NCBI GenBank assembly: GCA_016795465.1
Contig: JAEUHK010000078.1
Span: 31,058-95,057 of the forward strand
DNA length: 64,000 nucleotides
DNA from: Verrucomicrobiaceae bacterium
Lineage (GTDB): Bacteria; Verrucomicrobiota; Verrucomicrobiia; Verrucomicrobiales; Verrucomicrobiaceae
Reading direction: 5' to 3'
Below, one piece after another: positions 16,851 through 25,745 of this stretch; the stretch's first letter is position 1, and every line of letters begins with the position of its first letter. The position numbers and the translations under genes are program-made. A model generated the notes under the pieces. It worked only from the letters and a program-made list of their open reading frames with translations, did no database searches and was not told the DNA's origin.

Positions 16851-18419
16851 ATGACCACCGAAGCACCTCTCACCGTGAATGAACCCGCCGCAGGCGGTTT
16901 CCTCGCGTGGCTGGACAAGCAATCGCAAAACCTCCGGCTCACGCGTTTCATGCTGCTGCGCTTCACCGGCCTCGTGTGGTTCGCCGCATGGCTTTCCGCG
17001 GCGCAGCAGTTCATCCCGCTCGTCGGTCACGATGGCCTGCTGCCGGCCGATTTGCTCGTGAAGCAGGCGTTGGAGCGTTACGAGTCGCCTTGGGCGCTGT
17101 TTTGGGAGATGCCTTCGATCTTTTGGTTTCATTGCAGCGACACGATGATCCTCGCGGTGACCTGGACGGGCGTCATCCTCTCCCTCGTCGTGCTTTGCGG
17201 CTATGCGAATGCGATCATCATGTTCGTGCTGTGGGCGCTTTACATGTCCCTGCTGCCCATCGGGCAGGAATGGCTCTCGTATGGCTGGGACATCCAGATC
17301 CTCGAAACGGGCTTCCTTGGCATGATGCTGTGCCCGCTGCTCGATCCGCGACCGTTTCCGAAGAAGGCACCGCCAGTGCTCATCATCTGGCTGTATCGCT
17401 GGCTCATCTTTCGCATCATGCTCGGAGCTGGTTTGATCAAATGGCGTGGCGATACCTGCTGGAGGGATCTCACCGCGCTCTACTACCATTACGAGACCCA
17501 GCCGGTGCCAAATCCCCTCAGCCCGCTGCTGCACGCCATGCCGAAATGGTTTCATCAGGCCGGCGTGGCCTGGAATCACTTCATCGAGCTCATCGTGCCG
17601 TGGTTCGGCTTTGTCGGACGCTGGCCGCGGCACATCGCGGGCTTCCTCATGAGCAGCTTCATGGTGATCCTCATCTTCAGCGGAAACCTCTCCTTCCTGA
17701 ACTGGCTCACCATCATCCCCTGCCTCGCCTGCTTTGATGACTCGTTTTGGAAACGCGTGCTGCCCAAAGCCCTCGTGCGCCGTGCGGAGCGTGCCGCCGA
17801 AGGCTCGCAACGCACCCCGCTGAGCCATTGGATCACCTCTTGCCTCTACGCCGCTGTCGTCGCGTGGCTGAGCTGGGGACCGGTGAAGAACCTCGTCTCG
17901 TCCGAGCAGGCCATGAACACCTCGTTTGACCGCCTGCACCTCGTGAACACCTACGGCGCCTTTGGCACCGTGGACCGCGAGCGTTTCGAGCTCGTCTTCC
18001 AAGGCACCGACAGCGCTGTGGCGGACCTCATGGCCGATTGGAAGGACTACGAGTTCAAAGCGAAGCCCACCGATCCGATGCGCCGGCCGGTCATCATCTC
18101 GCCCTATCATTACCGGCTCGACTGGGCCGCGTGGTATCCCTGGCACCGCATCCCCGGCCGCAATCAATGGGTGCCCAATTTCATCTGGAAGCTCCTCCAC
18201 AACGATCCCGTCGCTCTCAGCCTCATCGCGAACAATCCCTTCCCGAACGCCCCGCCCAAATACATCCGCGTCCTCGTCTATCGCTACAAGTTCGCCCCTC
18301 GCGATCACCCCGATGGCGCGTGGTGGACCCGCGAACGCGAAGGCACCCACATCTACCCCATCTCCAAAGACAGCCCCCAGCTCCAGCAAATCATCCGCGA
18401 CGCCGGCTGGATGCGATGA
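16851..18419 (+). CDS. Lipase maturation factor-like membrane protein
   Basis: This 522-residue polytopic membrane protein has several hydrophobic segments in its N-terminal two-thirds. It carries the LMF family core: LYRWLIFRIMLGAGLIKWRG, then DTCWRDLTALYYHYETQP, and a C-terminal soluble part with YEFKAKPTDPMRRP and DWAAWYPWHRIPGRNQWVPN. Eukaryotic LMF1 aids folding of lipases in the ER; the bacterial members' role is unknown, so no lipase link is claimed. Its ATG is 68 bases from the divergent hflX start. The length is close to family norms. The final stop is followed by a CATTCGTCATTC-type repeat. Confidence 0.85.
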   Translation: MTTEAPLTVNEPAAGGFLAWLDKQSQNLRLTRFMLLRFTGLVWFAAWLSAAQQFIPLVGHDGLLPADLLVKQALERYESPWALFWEMPSIFWFHCSDTMILAVTWTGVILSLVVLCGYANAIIMFVLWALYMSLLPIGQEWLSYGWDIQILETGFLGMMLCPLLDPRPFPKKAPPVLIIWLYRWLIFRIMLGAGLIKWRGDTCWRDLTALYYHYETQPVPNPLSPLLHAMPKWFHQAGVAWNHFIELIVPWFGFVGRWPRHIAGFLMSSFMVILIFSGNLSFLNWLTIIPCLACFDDSFWKRVLPKALVRRAERAAEGSQRTPLSHWITSCLYAAVVAWLSWGPVKNLVSSEQAMNTSFDRLHLVNTYGAFGTVDRERFELVFQGTDSAVADLMADWKDYEFKAKPTDPMRRPVIISPYHYRLDWAAWYPWHRIPGRNQWVPNFIWKLLHNDPVALSLIANNPFPNAPPKYIRVLVYRYKFAPRDHPDGAWWTREREGTHIYPISKDSPQLQQIIRDAGWMR

Positions 18420-18453
18420 GTTCTCGGTTCTCGGTTCTCCACCACTCCAACCT

Positions 18454-18486
18454 CATTCGTCATTCGCCATTCCTCATTCGTCATTC
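18454..18486. repeat. CATTCGTCATTC-type repeat
   Basis: An imperfect tandem of ATTCGTC/ATTCGCC/ATTCCTC units follows the LMF-like gene. Bases 18458-18485 are identical to 34146-34173 elsewhere in the window, and a shorter relative lies at 25770-25792. Confidence 0.85.
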
Positions 18487-18532
18487 CCGATTCCCCACTA
18501 GCACTCGCGTCACCTCTCGCCATCATCCGGCG

Positions 18533-19336
18533 ATGATCTGGCGGGCAGCGGCAGCATTCGCGGTTTTGTTTTGGGCGGTGATGACCGGCCTGCTGCTTCG
18601 TGACGTGTATTTCCCGGATGAGTCACGCTTTGCCGAGGTGCCGCCGAAGTATGTCTTCGACCTCTTTTTGAAGCAGGCGGAGGTCACCGCCAACACCCTG
18701 CACCTTTACCATCGCGATCAAAAGATCGGCCATGCCAGCCTCAGCATCACCAGCGGCACGCACGAAGGCAAAAAGGCCTACCAGTGGCTGCTGCGTGGCG
18801 TCGTCGAGCGCCTGCAAAACGGCGGCACTCGCATCGACACCACTTGGGAGGTCGATGGCCGCATGAATGACGAGGGCGATTGGCAGCAGCTCGAGCTCAC
18901 CGCGGCCATGCCGCATCAAAACGCCGCCCTGAAAGTCCGCTGGCTGGAGGGCGAACGCTTCCCCGAAGTCAACGTGACCCAAAACGGCCGCGTCGTGGTG
19001 AACTCGCAAAACATCGCCGTGCTCATGGCCCTCGGCGTGGGCGGCATGCAGGGCATGTCGGGGGATTGGGCACAGGCGCTCGCCCCGCTCGCCGCGTCAA
19101 AGCAGGAGATGCCACCGCCGGAGGTCACCGCTCGTGAGGGCACCGTCAGCCTCGCCGGCCGCGAGCGGAAGTGTTTCCTCGTCAGCGTCGAGCTGCCCGG
19201 CAGCCAGAAGGTCCGCATGATCTTCAGCGAGACCGGCGAGCTCGCCCGCATCGACCTCCCGCAGGACTACAGGCTCATCGAGCCCATGATCCACGGCATG
19301 ATTCCCTCTCTCCCGACGCCCACCGAGACCCCATGA
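18533..19336 (+). CDS. Hypothetical membrane-anchored protein coupled to ABC ATPase
   Basis: This 267-residue protein starts MIWRAAAAFAVLFWAVMTGL, one N-terminal membrane segment or signal anchor, with the rest predicted outside the cytoplasm. I recognise no family. The body is a beta-rich sequence (QKIGHASLSITSGTHEGKKA, TTWEVDGRMNDEGDWQQLEL) reminiscent of proteins with DUF3108-like sheets, but this is uncertain. Its stop overlaps the ABC ATPase start as ATGA, implying coupled translation and a joint role, perhaps as an accessory to export. The start at 18533 was chosen because the sequence before it is repeat-derived; a longer in-frame extension overlaps the LMF gene. Confidence 0.65.
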   Translation: MIWRAAAAFAVLFWAVMTGLLLRDVYFPDESRFAEVPPKYVFDLFLKQAEVTANTLHLYHRDQKIGHASLSITSGTHEGKKAYQWLLRGVVERLQNGGTRIDTTWEVDGRMNDEGDWQQLELTAAMPHQNAALKVRWLEGERFPEVNVTQNGRVVVNSQNIAVLMALGVGGMQGMSGDWAQALAPLAASKQEMPPPEVTAREGTVSLAGRERKCFLVSVELPGSQKVRMIFSETGELARIDLPQDYRLIEPMIHGMIPSLPTPTETP

Positions 19337-20073
19337 TCGAAATCGAAGACCTCACGATGCACTACGGCGGCCTGAAGGCGCTCGATGGCCTCACGCTCAC
19401 CATCCCGCAGGGGGAGCTGTTTGCCTTCCTCGGCCCAAACGGTGCCGGCAAGACCACCGCCATCAAACTGCTCACCGGCCTCATGAAGCCCCTCCGCGGC
19501 CGCGTGGCCATCTGCGGCCATGACATGGCCTCCACCCCGCTCCGGGCCAAGGCCGTGCTCGGTTATGTGCCCGATGTGGCCACCTTTTACGAGAAGCTCA
19601 CCCCGCTCGAGTTCATGCGCTTCATCGCCGATCTCTTCGAGATGGACCACGCCCGTGCCACCGCTCAAACCGGCGACCTCTTCACCAAATTCTCGCTGCA
19701 TGAGCATGCCGGGAACCGCATTGAGAATCTCAGCCACGGCACCCGCCAGCGACTCGGCATCGCCAGCGCCCTGCTGCATGATCCGCAGGTCTTCATCATT
19801 GATGAGCCCATGGTCGGCCTCGACCCCATCCACTCCCGCACCGTGAAGCGCGAGCTGCGGGACCGCAGCCGCGCCGGCATGACCGTGCTCATGAGCACCC
19901 ACCTCCTCAACGTCGCCGAAGAGCTCGCCGACCGCATCGGCATCCTCCACCGCGGTCGCCTCGTCGAGCTCGGCACCCTCGCCGAACTCCGTTCCCGCCA
20001 CGAAGCCAAAGGCCAGCGCCTAGAAGACATCTTCCTCGGCATGGTCGAGGAGCCTGAGCGCACCGCCGCATAG
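19333..20073 (+). CDS. ABC transporter ATP-binding protein
   Basis: This is a 246-residue ABC ATPase. The Walker A motif is GPNGAGKTTAIK, the signature is altered to LSHGTRQRLGIA, Walker B is VFIIDEPMVGLDP, and the switch His is in MSTHLLN. The layout matches ABC-2 type (NatA/CcmA-like) exporters. No permease gene follows in this window; the only close partner is the coupled upstream membrane-anchored protein. The ATG at 19333 overlaps the upstream stop by four bases, which fixes the start better than the longer frame from 19171. Confidence 0.88.
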   Translation: MIEIEDLTMHYGGLKALDGLTLTIPQGELFAFLGPNGAGKTTAIKLLTGLMKPLRGRVAICGHDMASTPLRAKAVLGYVPDVATFYEKLTPLEFMRFIADLFEMDHARATAQTGDLFTKFSLHEHAGNRIENLSHGTRQRLGIASALLHDPQVFIIDEPMVGLDPIHSRTVKRELRDRSRAGMTVLMSTHLLNVAEELADRIGILHRGRLVELGTLAELRSRHEAKGQRLEDIFLGMVEEPERTAA

Positions 20074-20098
20074 CCTTTCATGGCGGTGCCCAAAGTTG

Positions 20099-20187
20099 CC
20101 CTGTTCCTGCGGAACAGGGGCATCCAGGTTAGGAGGGCGGGATTTCATTCCCGCCGTTGCTCCACTCTGCGGACAAAGAGTGTCCGC
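20099..20187. repeat. Three tandem hairpins (REP-like cluster)
   Basis: Three perfect or near-perfect palindromes lie in a row: CCCTGTTCC/GGAACAGGG (20099-20119), GGCGGGA/TCCCGCC (20136-20155) and GCGGACA/TGTCCGC (20169-20187). They follow the ABC ATPase stop and could end its transcript. The remaining gap to 20311 shows no gene. Confidence 0.8.
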
Positions 20188-20311
20188 GCTCTTCTCCAGC
20201 ACTCCAAGCCTTGTCTTCGGCGGCAATGCCATGCTGCGCTACGACGGTGATTCCGCGCTCAAAGTTACCACTGGACGAAGAAAGCACGCGGGGCATGCGT
20301 TCTCACCGACC

Positions 20312-21280
20312 ATGAAAATCGCCTCGCTGCTCGCCACCACCCTTGTTTTCAGTTTTCAGGCTTTCGCCGCCGAATTCACCGTCACGGAGACGCCCACGGG
20401 CGGCGCGGTGGTGAAGGTGGACGGGCAGGCCTTCGCCGAATACGTCGTCGATCAGGCCAACAAGCCCTACCTCTGGCCGATCTACGGTCCCACGGGCAAG
20501 TCGATGACACGGGCCTATCCGATGCAGAACGTGCCGGGCGAGAAGCAGGATCATCCGCATCATCGCGGGTTGAACTTTGGGCATCAGAGCATCGGCGGAT
20601 CGAACACTTGGGCGGAGAAGGCCACTTACGGTGAAAAAGGGAAGCCCGAGTCGCTCGCCCTGCTCGGCAGCATCAAGCATTCCCGTTTTGGCACGCTGAA
20701 AGGCGGCTCCACGGCCGTGATCGAGGCCTATGCGGACTATGTGACCTCGGAAGGCAAGAAGACCATCTCCGAGAAACGCGTCATGACTTTCATGGTCGAG
20801 GGCGACACACGCATCATCGATGTGGACATCGACCTCATCGCCTCGCATGGCGACATCGAAGTGGGTGATGAAAAAGACGCCGGCCTGAGCATCCGCGTGC
20901 CGCACAGCATGAGCGTGGACGCCAAGGAAGGCGGCAAGATCATCAACGCGAATGGTGACAAGGACGCCGATGCCTGGGGCAAGCGGGCGACGTGGTGCGA
21001 CTTCAACGGTCCCGTCGATGGCGAGCAGCACGGCATCGCCATGCTGAACCATCCTTCCAGCTTCCGCCACCCCACCCCCTGGCATGCCCGCACCTATGGT
21101 CTCTTCACCGCGAATCCGTTTGGCCTCGCCTCCCTCAAAGTGCAGGCCGAGAGCGGTGCGGTGACCTTGAAGAAGGACGAGACCATCAAGCTGCGCCACC
21201 GCTTCATCTTCCACAAAGGCGACGAGAAGGCCGGCAAGATCGCCGAGGCCTTCGAGAAGTATGCGAAGGAGGCGAAGTAA
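20312..21280 (+). CDS. Secreted PmoA-like (DUF6807) family protein
   Basis: This 322-residue protein has a signal peptide, MKIASLLATTLVFSFQAFAA. The mature part matches the PmoA-like/DUF6807 family common in Planctomycetes and Verrucomicrobia: PYLWPIYGPTGKSMTRAYPM, then QDHPHHRGLNFGHQ, and a C-terminal HPSSFRHPTPWHARTYGLFT. Despite the name sometimes given, it is not a methane monooxygenase subunit; a carbohydrate-related role is presumed for the family from its usual neighbours. The start at 20312 was chosen for the signal peptide; an earlier in-frame start would include the repeat cluster. A Gfo/Idh/MocA gene follows in the same direction. Confidence 0.8.
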   Translation: MKIASLLATTLVFSFQAFAAEFTVTETPTGGAVVKVDGQAFAEYVVDQANKPYLWPIYGPTGKSMTRAYPMQNVPGEKQDHPHHRGLNFGHQSIGGSNTWAEKATYGEKGKPESLALLGSIKHSRFGTLKGGSTAVIEAYADYVTSEGKKTISEKRVMTFMVEGDTRIIDVDIDLIASHGDIEVGDEKDAGLSIRVPHSMSVDAKEGGKIINANGDKDADAWGKRATWCDFNGPVDGEQHGIAMLNHPSSFRHPTPWHARTYGLFTANPFGLASLKVQAESGAVTLKKDETIKLRHRFIFHKGDEKAGKIAEAFEKYAKEAK

Positions 21281-21337
21281 GAACGCCAACCCAGGCGGGT
21301 AAACGGATCGGGATTAGCAACGAATGACACAAAGTAT

Positions 21338-21412
21338 CTCACGCCAAGGCGCAAAGGCGCAAATTTCAGAAGGCCTCTGGGAAAACTTTGCGCCTTTGCG
21401 CCTTGGCGTGAG
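21338..21412. repeat. 26-bp perfect inverted repeat
   Basis: The arm at 21338-21363 is the exact reverse complement of 21387-21412, with a 23-base loop. Each arm contains GGCGCAAAGGCGCAAA-type sequence. It would form a very stable hairpin right at, or inside, the 5' end of the next gene. Confidence 0.95.
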
Positions 21413-22463
21413 TCACCTGATTCTTTTCCTGCTCATGTCCCTTCCTCTCATGGCTGAAAACCTGCGCATCGGCATCATCGGGCTGGACACCTCGCACGCG
21501 GAGCAGTTCACGCTGCGGCTGAACGACACCGCGAATCCCAACCATGTGCCGGGAGGCCGCGTGGTGGCTGCTTTCCCGACACCGAGCGCCGACATCGAAG
21601 AGAGCCGCAGCCGCGTGGATGGCTTCACGGCCATCGTGCGGGATAAATTCGGCGTGCGCATCGCCAGCGGCATCGAGGACGTGTGCAAGAACGTGGATGC
21701 CATCCTGCTGCTCACGCTGGATGGCCGTCCGCGGTTGGAGCAGATGAAGCAGATCCTTTCCTTCGGCAAACCGGTGTTCATGGACAAGCCTGTGGCCGCC
21801 TCGTTGAAGGACGCGGTGGAGATCTACAAGCTCGCGGAGGCCGCGAAGGTGCCCGTTTTCAGCGCCTCGGCCATCCGCTGGTATCCCGGCGTGCTCGACG
21901 TGGCGAACGCGGAGAAGGAACCGCCTGCCGGAGCCATCTCCTACGGTCCGGCGCACATCCTCGCGCATCATCCCGATCTGTTCTTTTACGGCATCCATCC
22001 TTCCGAGGCCCTTTTCACCGTCATGGGCACCGGTTGCGTGTCGGTGAGCCGAGTAACAACACCGGCCTCCTCGGTGGTCACCGGCCTGTGGCAGGGCGGT
22101 CGCGTCGGCACGCTGCATGCCATTCATGAAGGCGCGAAGGCTTACAAGGTCGTCCGCTTTGGCAAAAACGCCGTCACCGAGCAGAAGAGCGAAGGCGATT
22201 ACACGCCGATGCTGCGCGAGATCATCAAGTTCTTCCAGACGAAGCAGCCGCCGGTCTCGGCGAAGGACACACTGGAGATTTACGCCTTCATGGAAGCCGC
22301 CGAAGAGAGCAAACGCCGCGGCGGCAAGTCCATCTCCCTTCGCGAAGTGCTCAGCAAGGCCGGTGCGCCCGATGCCTGGCTCCCGGCCGATCCGAAGGCC
22401 GCTCCTACTCCCTCCACGAAGCCCACGGAGAAGAAAAACCTGCCGCAGCCGGGCAGCGAGTGA
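21408..22463 (+). CDS. Gfo/Idh/MocA family oxidoreductase-like protein (exported)
   Basis: The body has an N-terminal Rossmann-like domain starting AENLRIGIIGLDTSHAEQFT, a family core with FGKPVFMDKPVAASLKDAVE (Lys-Pro of the catalytic EKP-like motif) and a C-terminal alpha/beta domain. The family oxidises sugars or cyclitols with NAD(P), but the first strand lacks a classical GxGxxG (it reads GIIGLDTS), so cofactor binding is uncertain. A short signal peptide (LILFLLMSLPLMA) precedes the body. The start is unresolved: GTG at 21408 gives 351 residues and a normal signal peptide; ATG at 21324 adds 28 residues encoded by the inverted repeat; ATG at 21435 is also possible. The C-terminus is Pro/Lys-rich. 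Confidence 0.75.
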   Translation: MSHLILFLLMSLPLMAENLRIGIIGLDTSHAEQFTLRLNDTANPNHVPGGRVVAAFPTPSADIEESRSRVDGFTAIVRDKFGVRIASGIEDVCKNVDAILLLTLDGRPRLEQMKQILSFGKPVFMDKPVAASLKDAVEIYKLAEAAKVPVFSASAIRWYPGVLDVANAEKEPPAGAISYGPAHILAHHPDLFFYGIHPSEALFTVMGTGCVSVSRVTTPASSVVTGLWQGGRVGTLHAIHEGAKAYKVVRFGKNAVTEQKSEGDYTPMLREIIKFFQTKQPPVSAKDTLEIYAFMEAAEESKRRGGKSISLREVLSKAGAPDAWLPADPKAAPTPSTKPTEKKNLPQPGSE

Positions 22464-22465
22464 GA

Positions 22466-23182
22466 TCACCTCGTGCGACGAATCATCAGGCACATCAGAG
22501 AGGTGCCGAAGAAGATGAAGCGTGAAGGCTCGGGGACGGCGGAGGCTGATAAGATGAGGGCGGGGCGGTTCGCAGCCGTGCCGAAGTTTCGTGAATTGAC
22601 CACCATGCTCACGTCCGCATCTCCGGCAGCGAGGCGGAAACTGGCGCTGCCGTCGCTGGTGAGGTCATGAGTGAATCCAGCGCTGGCGGTGAGCGTGGCG
22701 AGCGCGGTGCCGGAGCTGGCTCCGTTGTAGCTCACGCTGCCGAGGGACTCGTTTCCAGCCGCCACGACCGTTGCCATGCCATTCCAAGTCACGGCGTTTT
22801 CCAGCCAGGTGTCATCCGCGAGCCACTCGATGAAGATGAGCCCGGCGGCGTTGGCATTGAAAACTGGATTGTTCGGCGTGGCGGCGGTGAGTTGAAGCTG
22901 CACGCTGTCGAGCGTCCAGTTCCCGATGCCGTAAGCGGCATCAAAGGCCGTCTTCGCCGTGGCGAGGTCGAATTTTAAAAACGAGGCAAACTGGCCGTTG
23001 GTGTTTGCAGCACCCGACCCAGACACCACCAAGGCTCCCGAGTTGCCAAAGTTCGACGCGGGAGCGGCGGCACGGAGATAGGCATCCCCGGAATTGGGCG
23101 TCGTGGAGGACGGCTGGATCGTCACGACCGTGGCAGCGGAGGCAACTGAGGCGAGACAGAAGAACCAAAGACCACGAATCAT
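22466..23182 (-). CDS. PEP-CTERM-like DNRLRE domain protein
   Basis: This 238-residue secreted protein has a signal peptide (MIRGLWFFCLASVASA). The middle is a DNRLRE-type beta domain: SGDAYLRAAAPASNFGNSGA, FLKFDLA, and NAVTWNGM. The C-terminus AVPEPSRFIFFGTSLMCLMI then RRTR has the VPEP motif, hydrophobic segment and Arg cluster of a PEP-CTERM sorting signal for exosortase-dependent processing. Its ATG overlaps the stop of the upstream dehydrogenase gene as ATGA (23179-23182), so the two are coupled. It probably is attached at or released from the cell surface. The gene ends two bases from the convergent oxidoreductase stop. Confidence 0.8.
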   Translation of the reverse strand: MIRGLWFFCLASVASAATVVTIQPSSTTPNSGDAYLRAAAPASNFGNSGALVVSGSGAANTNGQFASFLKFDLATAKTAFDAAYGIGNWTLDSVQLQLTAATPNNPVFNANAAGLIFIEWLADDTWLENAVTWNGMATVVAAGNESLGSVSYNGASSGTALATLTASAGFTHDLTSDGSASFRLAAGDADVSMVVNSRNFGTAANRPALILSASAVPEPSRFIFFGTSLMCLMIRRTR

Positions 23183-25671
23183 GGCACCCTCGTGATCTTG
23201 AGCCGGATGAAGGTCTTACCTCCTGTGATCGGGCCTGAAGCCGTGACGAGGCGAATGGGCTCCTCACCGCTGATCTCCACATCGCTCACGAAGGCAGGAC
23301 CGGTAGGTGTGCCGCCTGCCGTGCTGGTGACGATGGTATCCCAATCGACGAGGTCGTCGCTGGCTTGCAGTTCGTAGGTGAGATCCGTGGCACGCGGATC
23401 ACGGCGGAAGGTCCCGGTGGCACCGGTGCCCCCTCCGGTGGAGGCGAACGTGAGACCCGCCGTGCTGTTGCGGGTAGTGGGATCAAAGCCGTAGGCGTAC
23501 TCGATGAGATTGCCGACACCATCGCCATCACCATCGCCATCGGGCTGGATGTAGCCACCGATTGGGACGCTGGGAAAATAAAGTGGCGCCCAGCGGTCAT
23601 AGTGCGGACTGGCACTGGCAGGCAGGACAGCGTGGTAAAGGGTGAGCAGGGGCCGCTGGGCGGAGTTCAGCTCATCACGCGTGGCAAAACGCCGTGCAGT
23701 GCCGGTGGTGCCTTCAGAAATGCGCAGCACCCAGCCGTGATTGGTTTCGGGCAAGTCATGCCACATCTGCAAATCCCGTGCGAGGTAGGGTGAGGACCAG
23801 GTGAAGTCACCGATGGAGATCATGTTGCTGAGCGAAGCGGACGAGAAGGTAGAAAAATCCCCTCCGCTGTTGTCCCAGGTGGTGCCGTTATAGCTGGCAT
23901 GACTCCAGGTGGCATCTCCGGCACCGATGATTGCGGGCACTCCCTGCCCATCGCCGCTCTGGACCGTGCCAGCATCGCTCAGCCCTTCTCCCCAGGTGCG
24001 GAGCATGCGGTGCAGCGTGCCGATGCCTGTGGCGAGGCCGTTTTGCGGGACTTTATTGACGGTGAGACGGAGCGTGGCCGCGGCGATGCGGGTGCCTTCC
24101 GGCAGACCGCTGACATCAAAGCCGAGCAACGCACGCCGCAGGTGGCCGCCACCACCGGAGATGAGCCTGCCGGCGAAAAGCCCCGCACCGAGGGAATTGC
24201 TGTGCGTGGTGAACTCCTCAAAGAGCGAGGTATCGCGCACGGTGGTCATGGTGGTCGTCTCGGCAGCGCCGGAGACAGGAACGATTTTATAAAGGCTGCC
24301 CGCAGGCAGGCCATTGGCCAGTTCCAGCACGCCACCCGTGGTCTTCATGCCGATGTAAAGCTCGCCAGCTTGGTCCTCTCCCATGCAAAGGATGCGCTGC
24401 CCGAGGATCGGATTCGGTCCCACGACCGGCAGCGCATTGGTGAGGGTAAAGACGCCACTGCCGGGACTGGTCTCCTCGAGACCCATGATACGGCCATTGG
24501 TGTTCCCGGAGGTGGCTCCATAGTCCCCAAAGACGTATTTGCCCTGCAGGGCCGGAATCGCACTGCCACGATAAACATAACCGCCAGTGACGCTAAGCCC
24601 GAGCTGCGGCATCGTGGTGCCGGTGAGGGCCGAGGTCACCGTCACTCCTGGGTGTGCATATTCCGCGATGGGAGCGATCAGCGTGCCTCCTGGATGAGGC
24701 AGAGTGGAGGAAAAGCTCGGACGCTCCGTGCCCTCCATGTAGCGCCAGCCGTAGTTCCCACCGCTGACGATGAGATTCACCTCCTCGATGCGCCCCTGGC
24801 CGACATCGGCGCAAAAGCAGCGATTGGTGCCGCCGGGCCGCTTATCAAAGCTGAATCGCCACGGGTTTCGCAGGCCGTAGGCGTAGATCTCTTTCTTCAG
24901 TCCCGGCGTGGCGGAGCCAAAGAAGGGATTATCCGCCGGGATCGTGTAGGTGAGCGGTCCCGCACCATCGGGATCGAGAGGATCGACGCGGAAGATTTTT
25001 CCCAGGTAGTTGGTGAGATCGAGCGAGTTCCCGAGAGCATTCGATGGCCGCGAGGCGCTGCCGCCGGTGTGGCCCGCATTGTTGTCATTGCTGCTGCCGC
25101 CATCACCCGTGCCTAGGTAAAGCATGCCATCCGGGCCAAACTCGAGCTGCCCCCCGTTGTGATTGCTTTGAGGCTGTCCGAAGGTGAGCAGCACGCGCTC
25201 CGTGGATGTATCAGCCACATTCCCATCGGCCACGGAAGCCTGGAACTCCGCCAGCACGCTCACATTATCCTGCGGCGTGCTCGGATTCGCCGTCGGTGTG
25301 GAACCCGGAGCGCTGTAATACACATAGAAGCGACGGTAACCCGGCGAGCCTGAGTTTGCATACCCAGGATGAAACGCCATGCCCAGCAGTCCACGCTCGG
25401 AGTAGTCGGCATTGACCGCGATCACACGCCCGAGGCCTGTTGACGACAAGTCGAGAAAGGGAGCGGGCAGGAGCATGCCTCCCTGGAAAATGAAAATCTT
25501 TCCCATTTGGTCGCAGACGAACATGCGCCCGCTGCCATCGGGCGAGTAAGTGATGTTCGTCGGCGAATGAAGCTGCTCCGTGCAAACCGGCTTCAAATAC
25601 AGCGTCGGAAATGCCGCAGTCAGGCTGGAGCATGCCACGAGGGCAAAAAGGGCGCAAAGCGACGATTTCAT
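23179..25671 (-). CDS. Secreted PQQ-type sugar dehydrogenase-like protein with DNRLRE domain
   Basis: This 830-residue secreted protein starts with a signal peptide, MKSSLCALFALVACSSLTAA. A six-bladed propeller of the glucose/sorbosone dehydrogenase type follows (about 20-450): SPTNITYSPDGSGRMFVCDQ, GLLGMAFHPGY, HNGGQLEFGPDGMLYLGTGD and YAYGLRNPWRFSFD. A DNRLRE-like region comes next (about 480-680), then a thrombospondin-type-3-like calcium motif, DGDGDGDGVGNLIEYAYGFD, and a C-terminal beta domain. Family role: oxidation of sugars or related alcohols using PQQ, outside the cytoplasm. The start at 25671 fits the signal peptide. The shared domain with the coupled PEP-CTERM-like gene downstream suggests a joint surface role. 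Confidence 0.82.
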   Translation of the reverse strand: MKSSLCALFALVACSSLTAAFPTLYLKPVCTEQLHSPTNITYSPDGSGRMFVCDQMGKIFIFQGGMLLPAPFLDLSSTGLGRVIAVNADYSERGLLGMAFHPGYANSGSPGYRRFYVYYSAPGSTPTANPSTPQDNVSVLAEFQASVADGNVADTSTERVLLTFGQPQSNHNGGQLEFGPDGMLYLGTGDGGSSNDNNAGHTGGSASRPSNALGNSLDLTNYLGKIFRVDPLDPDGAGPLTYTIPADNPFFGSATPGLKKEIYAYGLRNPWRFSFDKRPGGTNRCFCADVGQGRIEEVNLIVSGGNYGWRYMEGTERPSFSSTLPHPGGTLIAPIAEYAHPGVTVTSALTGTTMPQLGLSVTGGYVYRGSAIPALQGKYVFGDYGATSGNTNGRIMGLEETSPGSGVFTLTNALPVVGPNPILGQRILCMGEDQAGELYIGMKTTGGVLELANGLPAGSLYKIVPVSGAAETTTMTTVRDTSLFEEFTTHSNSLGAGLFAGRLISGGGGHLRRALLGFDVSGLPEGTRIAAATLRLTVNKVPQNGLATGIGTLHRMLRTWGEGLSDAGTVQSGDGQGVPAIIGAGDATWSHASYNGTTWDNSGGDFSTFSSASLSNMISIGDFTWSSPYLARDLQMWHDLPETNHGWVLRISEGTTGTARRFATRDELNSAQRPLLTLYHAVLPASASPHYDRWAPLYFPSVPIGGYIQPDGDGDGDGVGNLIEYAYGFDPTTRNSTAGLTFASTGGGTGATGTFRRDPRATDLTYELQASDDLVDWDTIVTSTAGGTPTGPAFVSDVEISGEEPIRLVTASGPITGGKTFIRLKITRVP

Positions 25672-25745
25672 AAGGCGCGTCAGAGTTGGGGTGAAGACGA
25701 CTCGATTACACCAGACCGCCTTCAAACCGGCAAGACCTCATTTTG

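Noticed and set aside
20312..21280. Particulate methane monooxygenase subunit PmoA
   Set aside because: The family is labelled PmoA-like in databases, but this is a soluble secreted protein with no membrane helices and no pmoB or pmoC neighbours.
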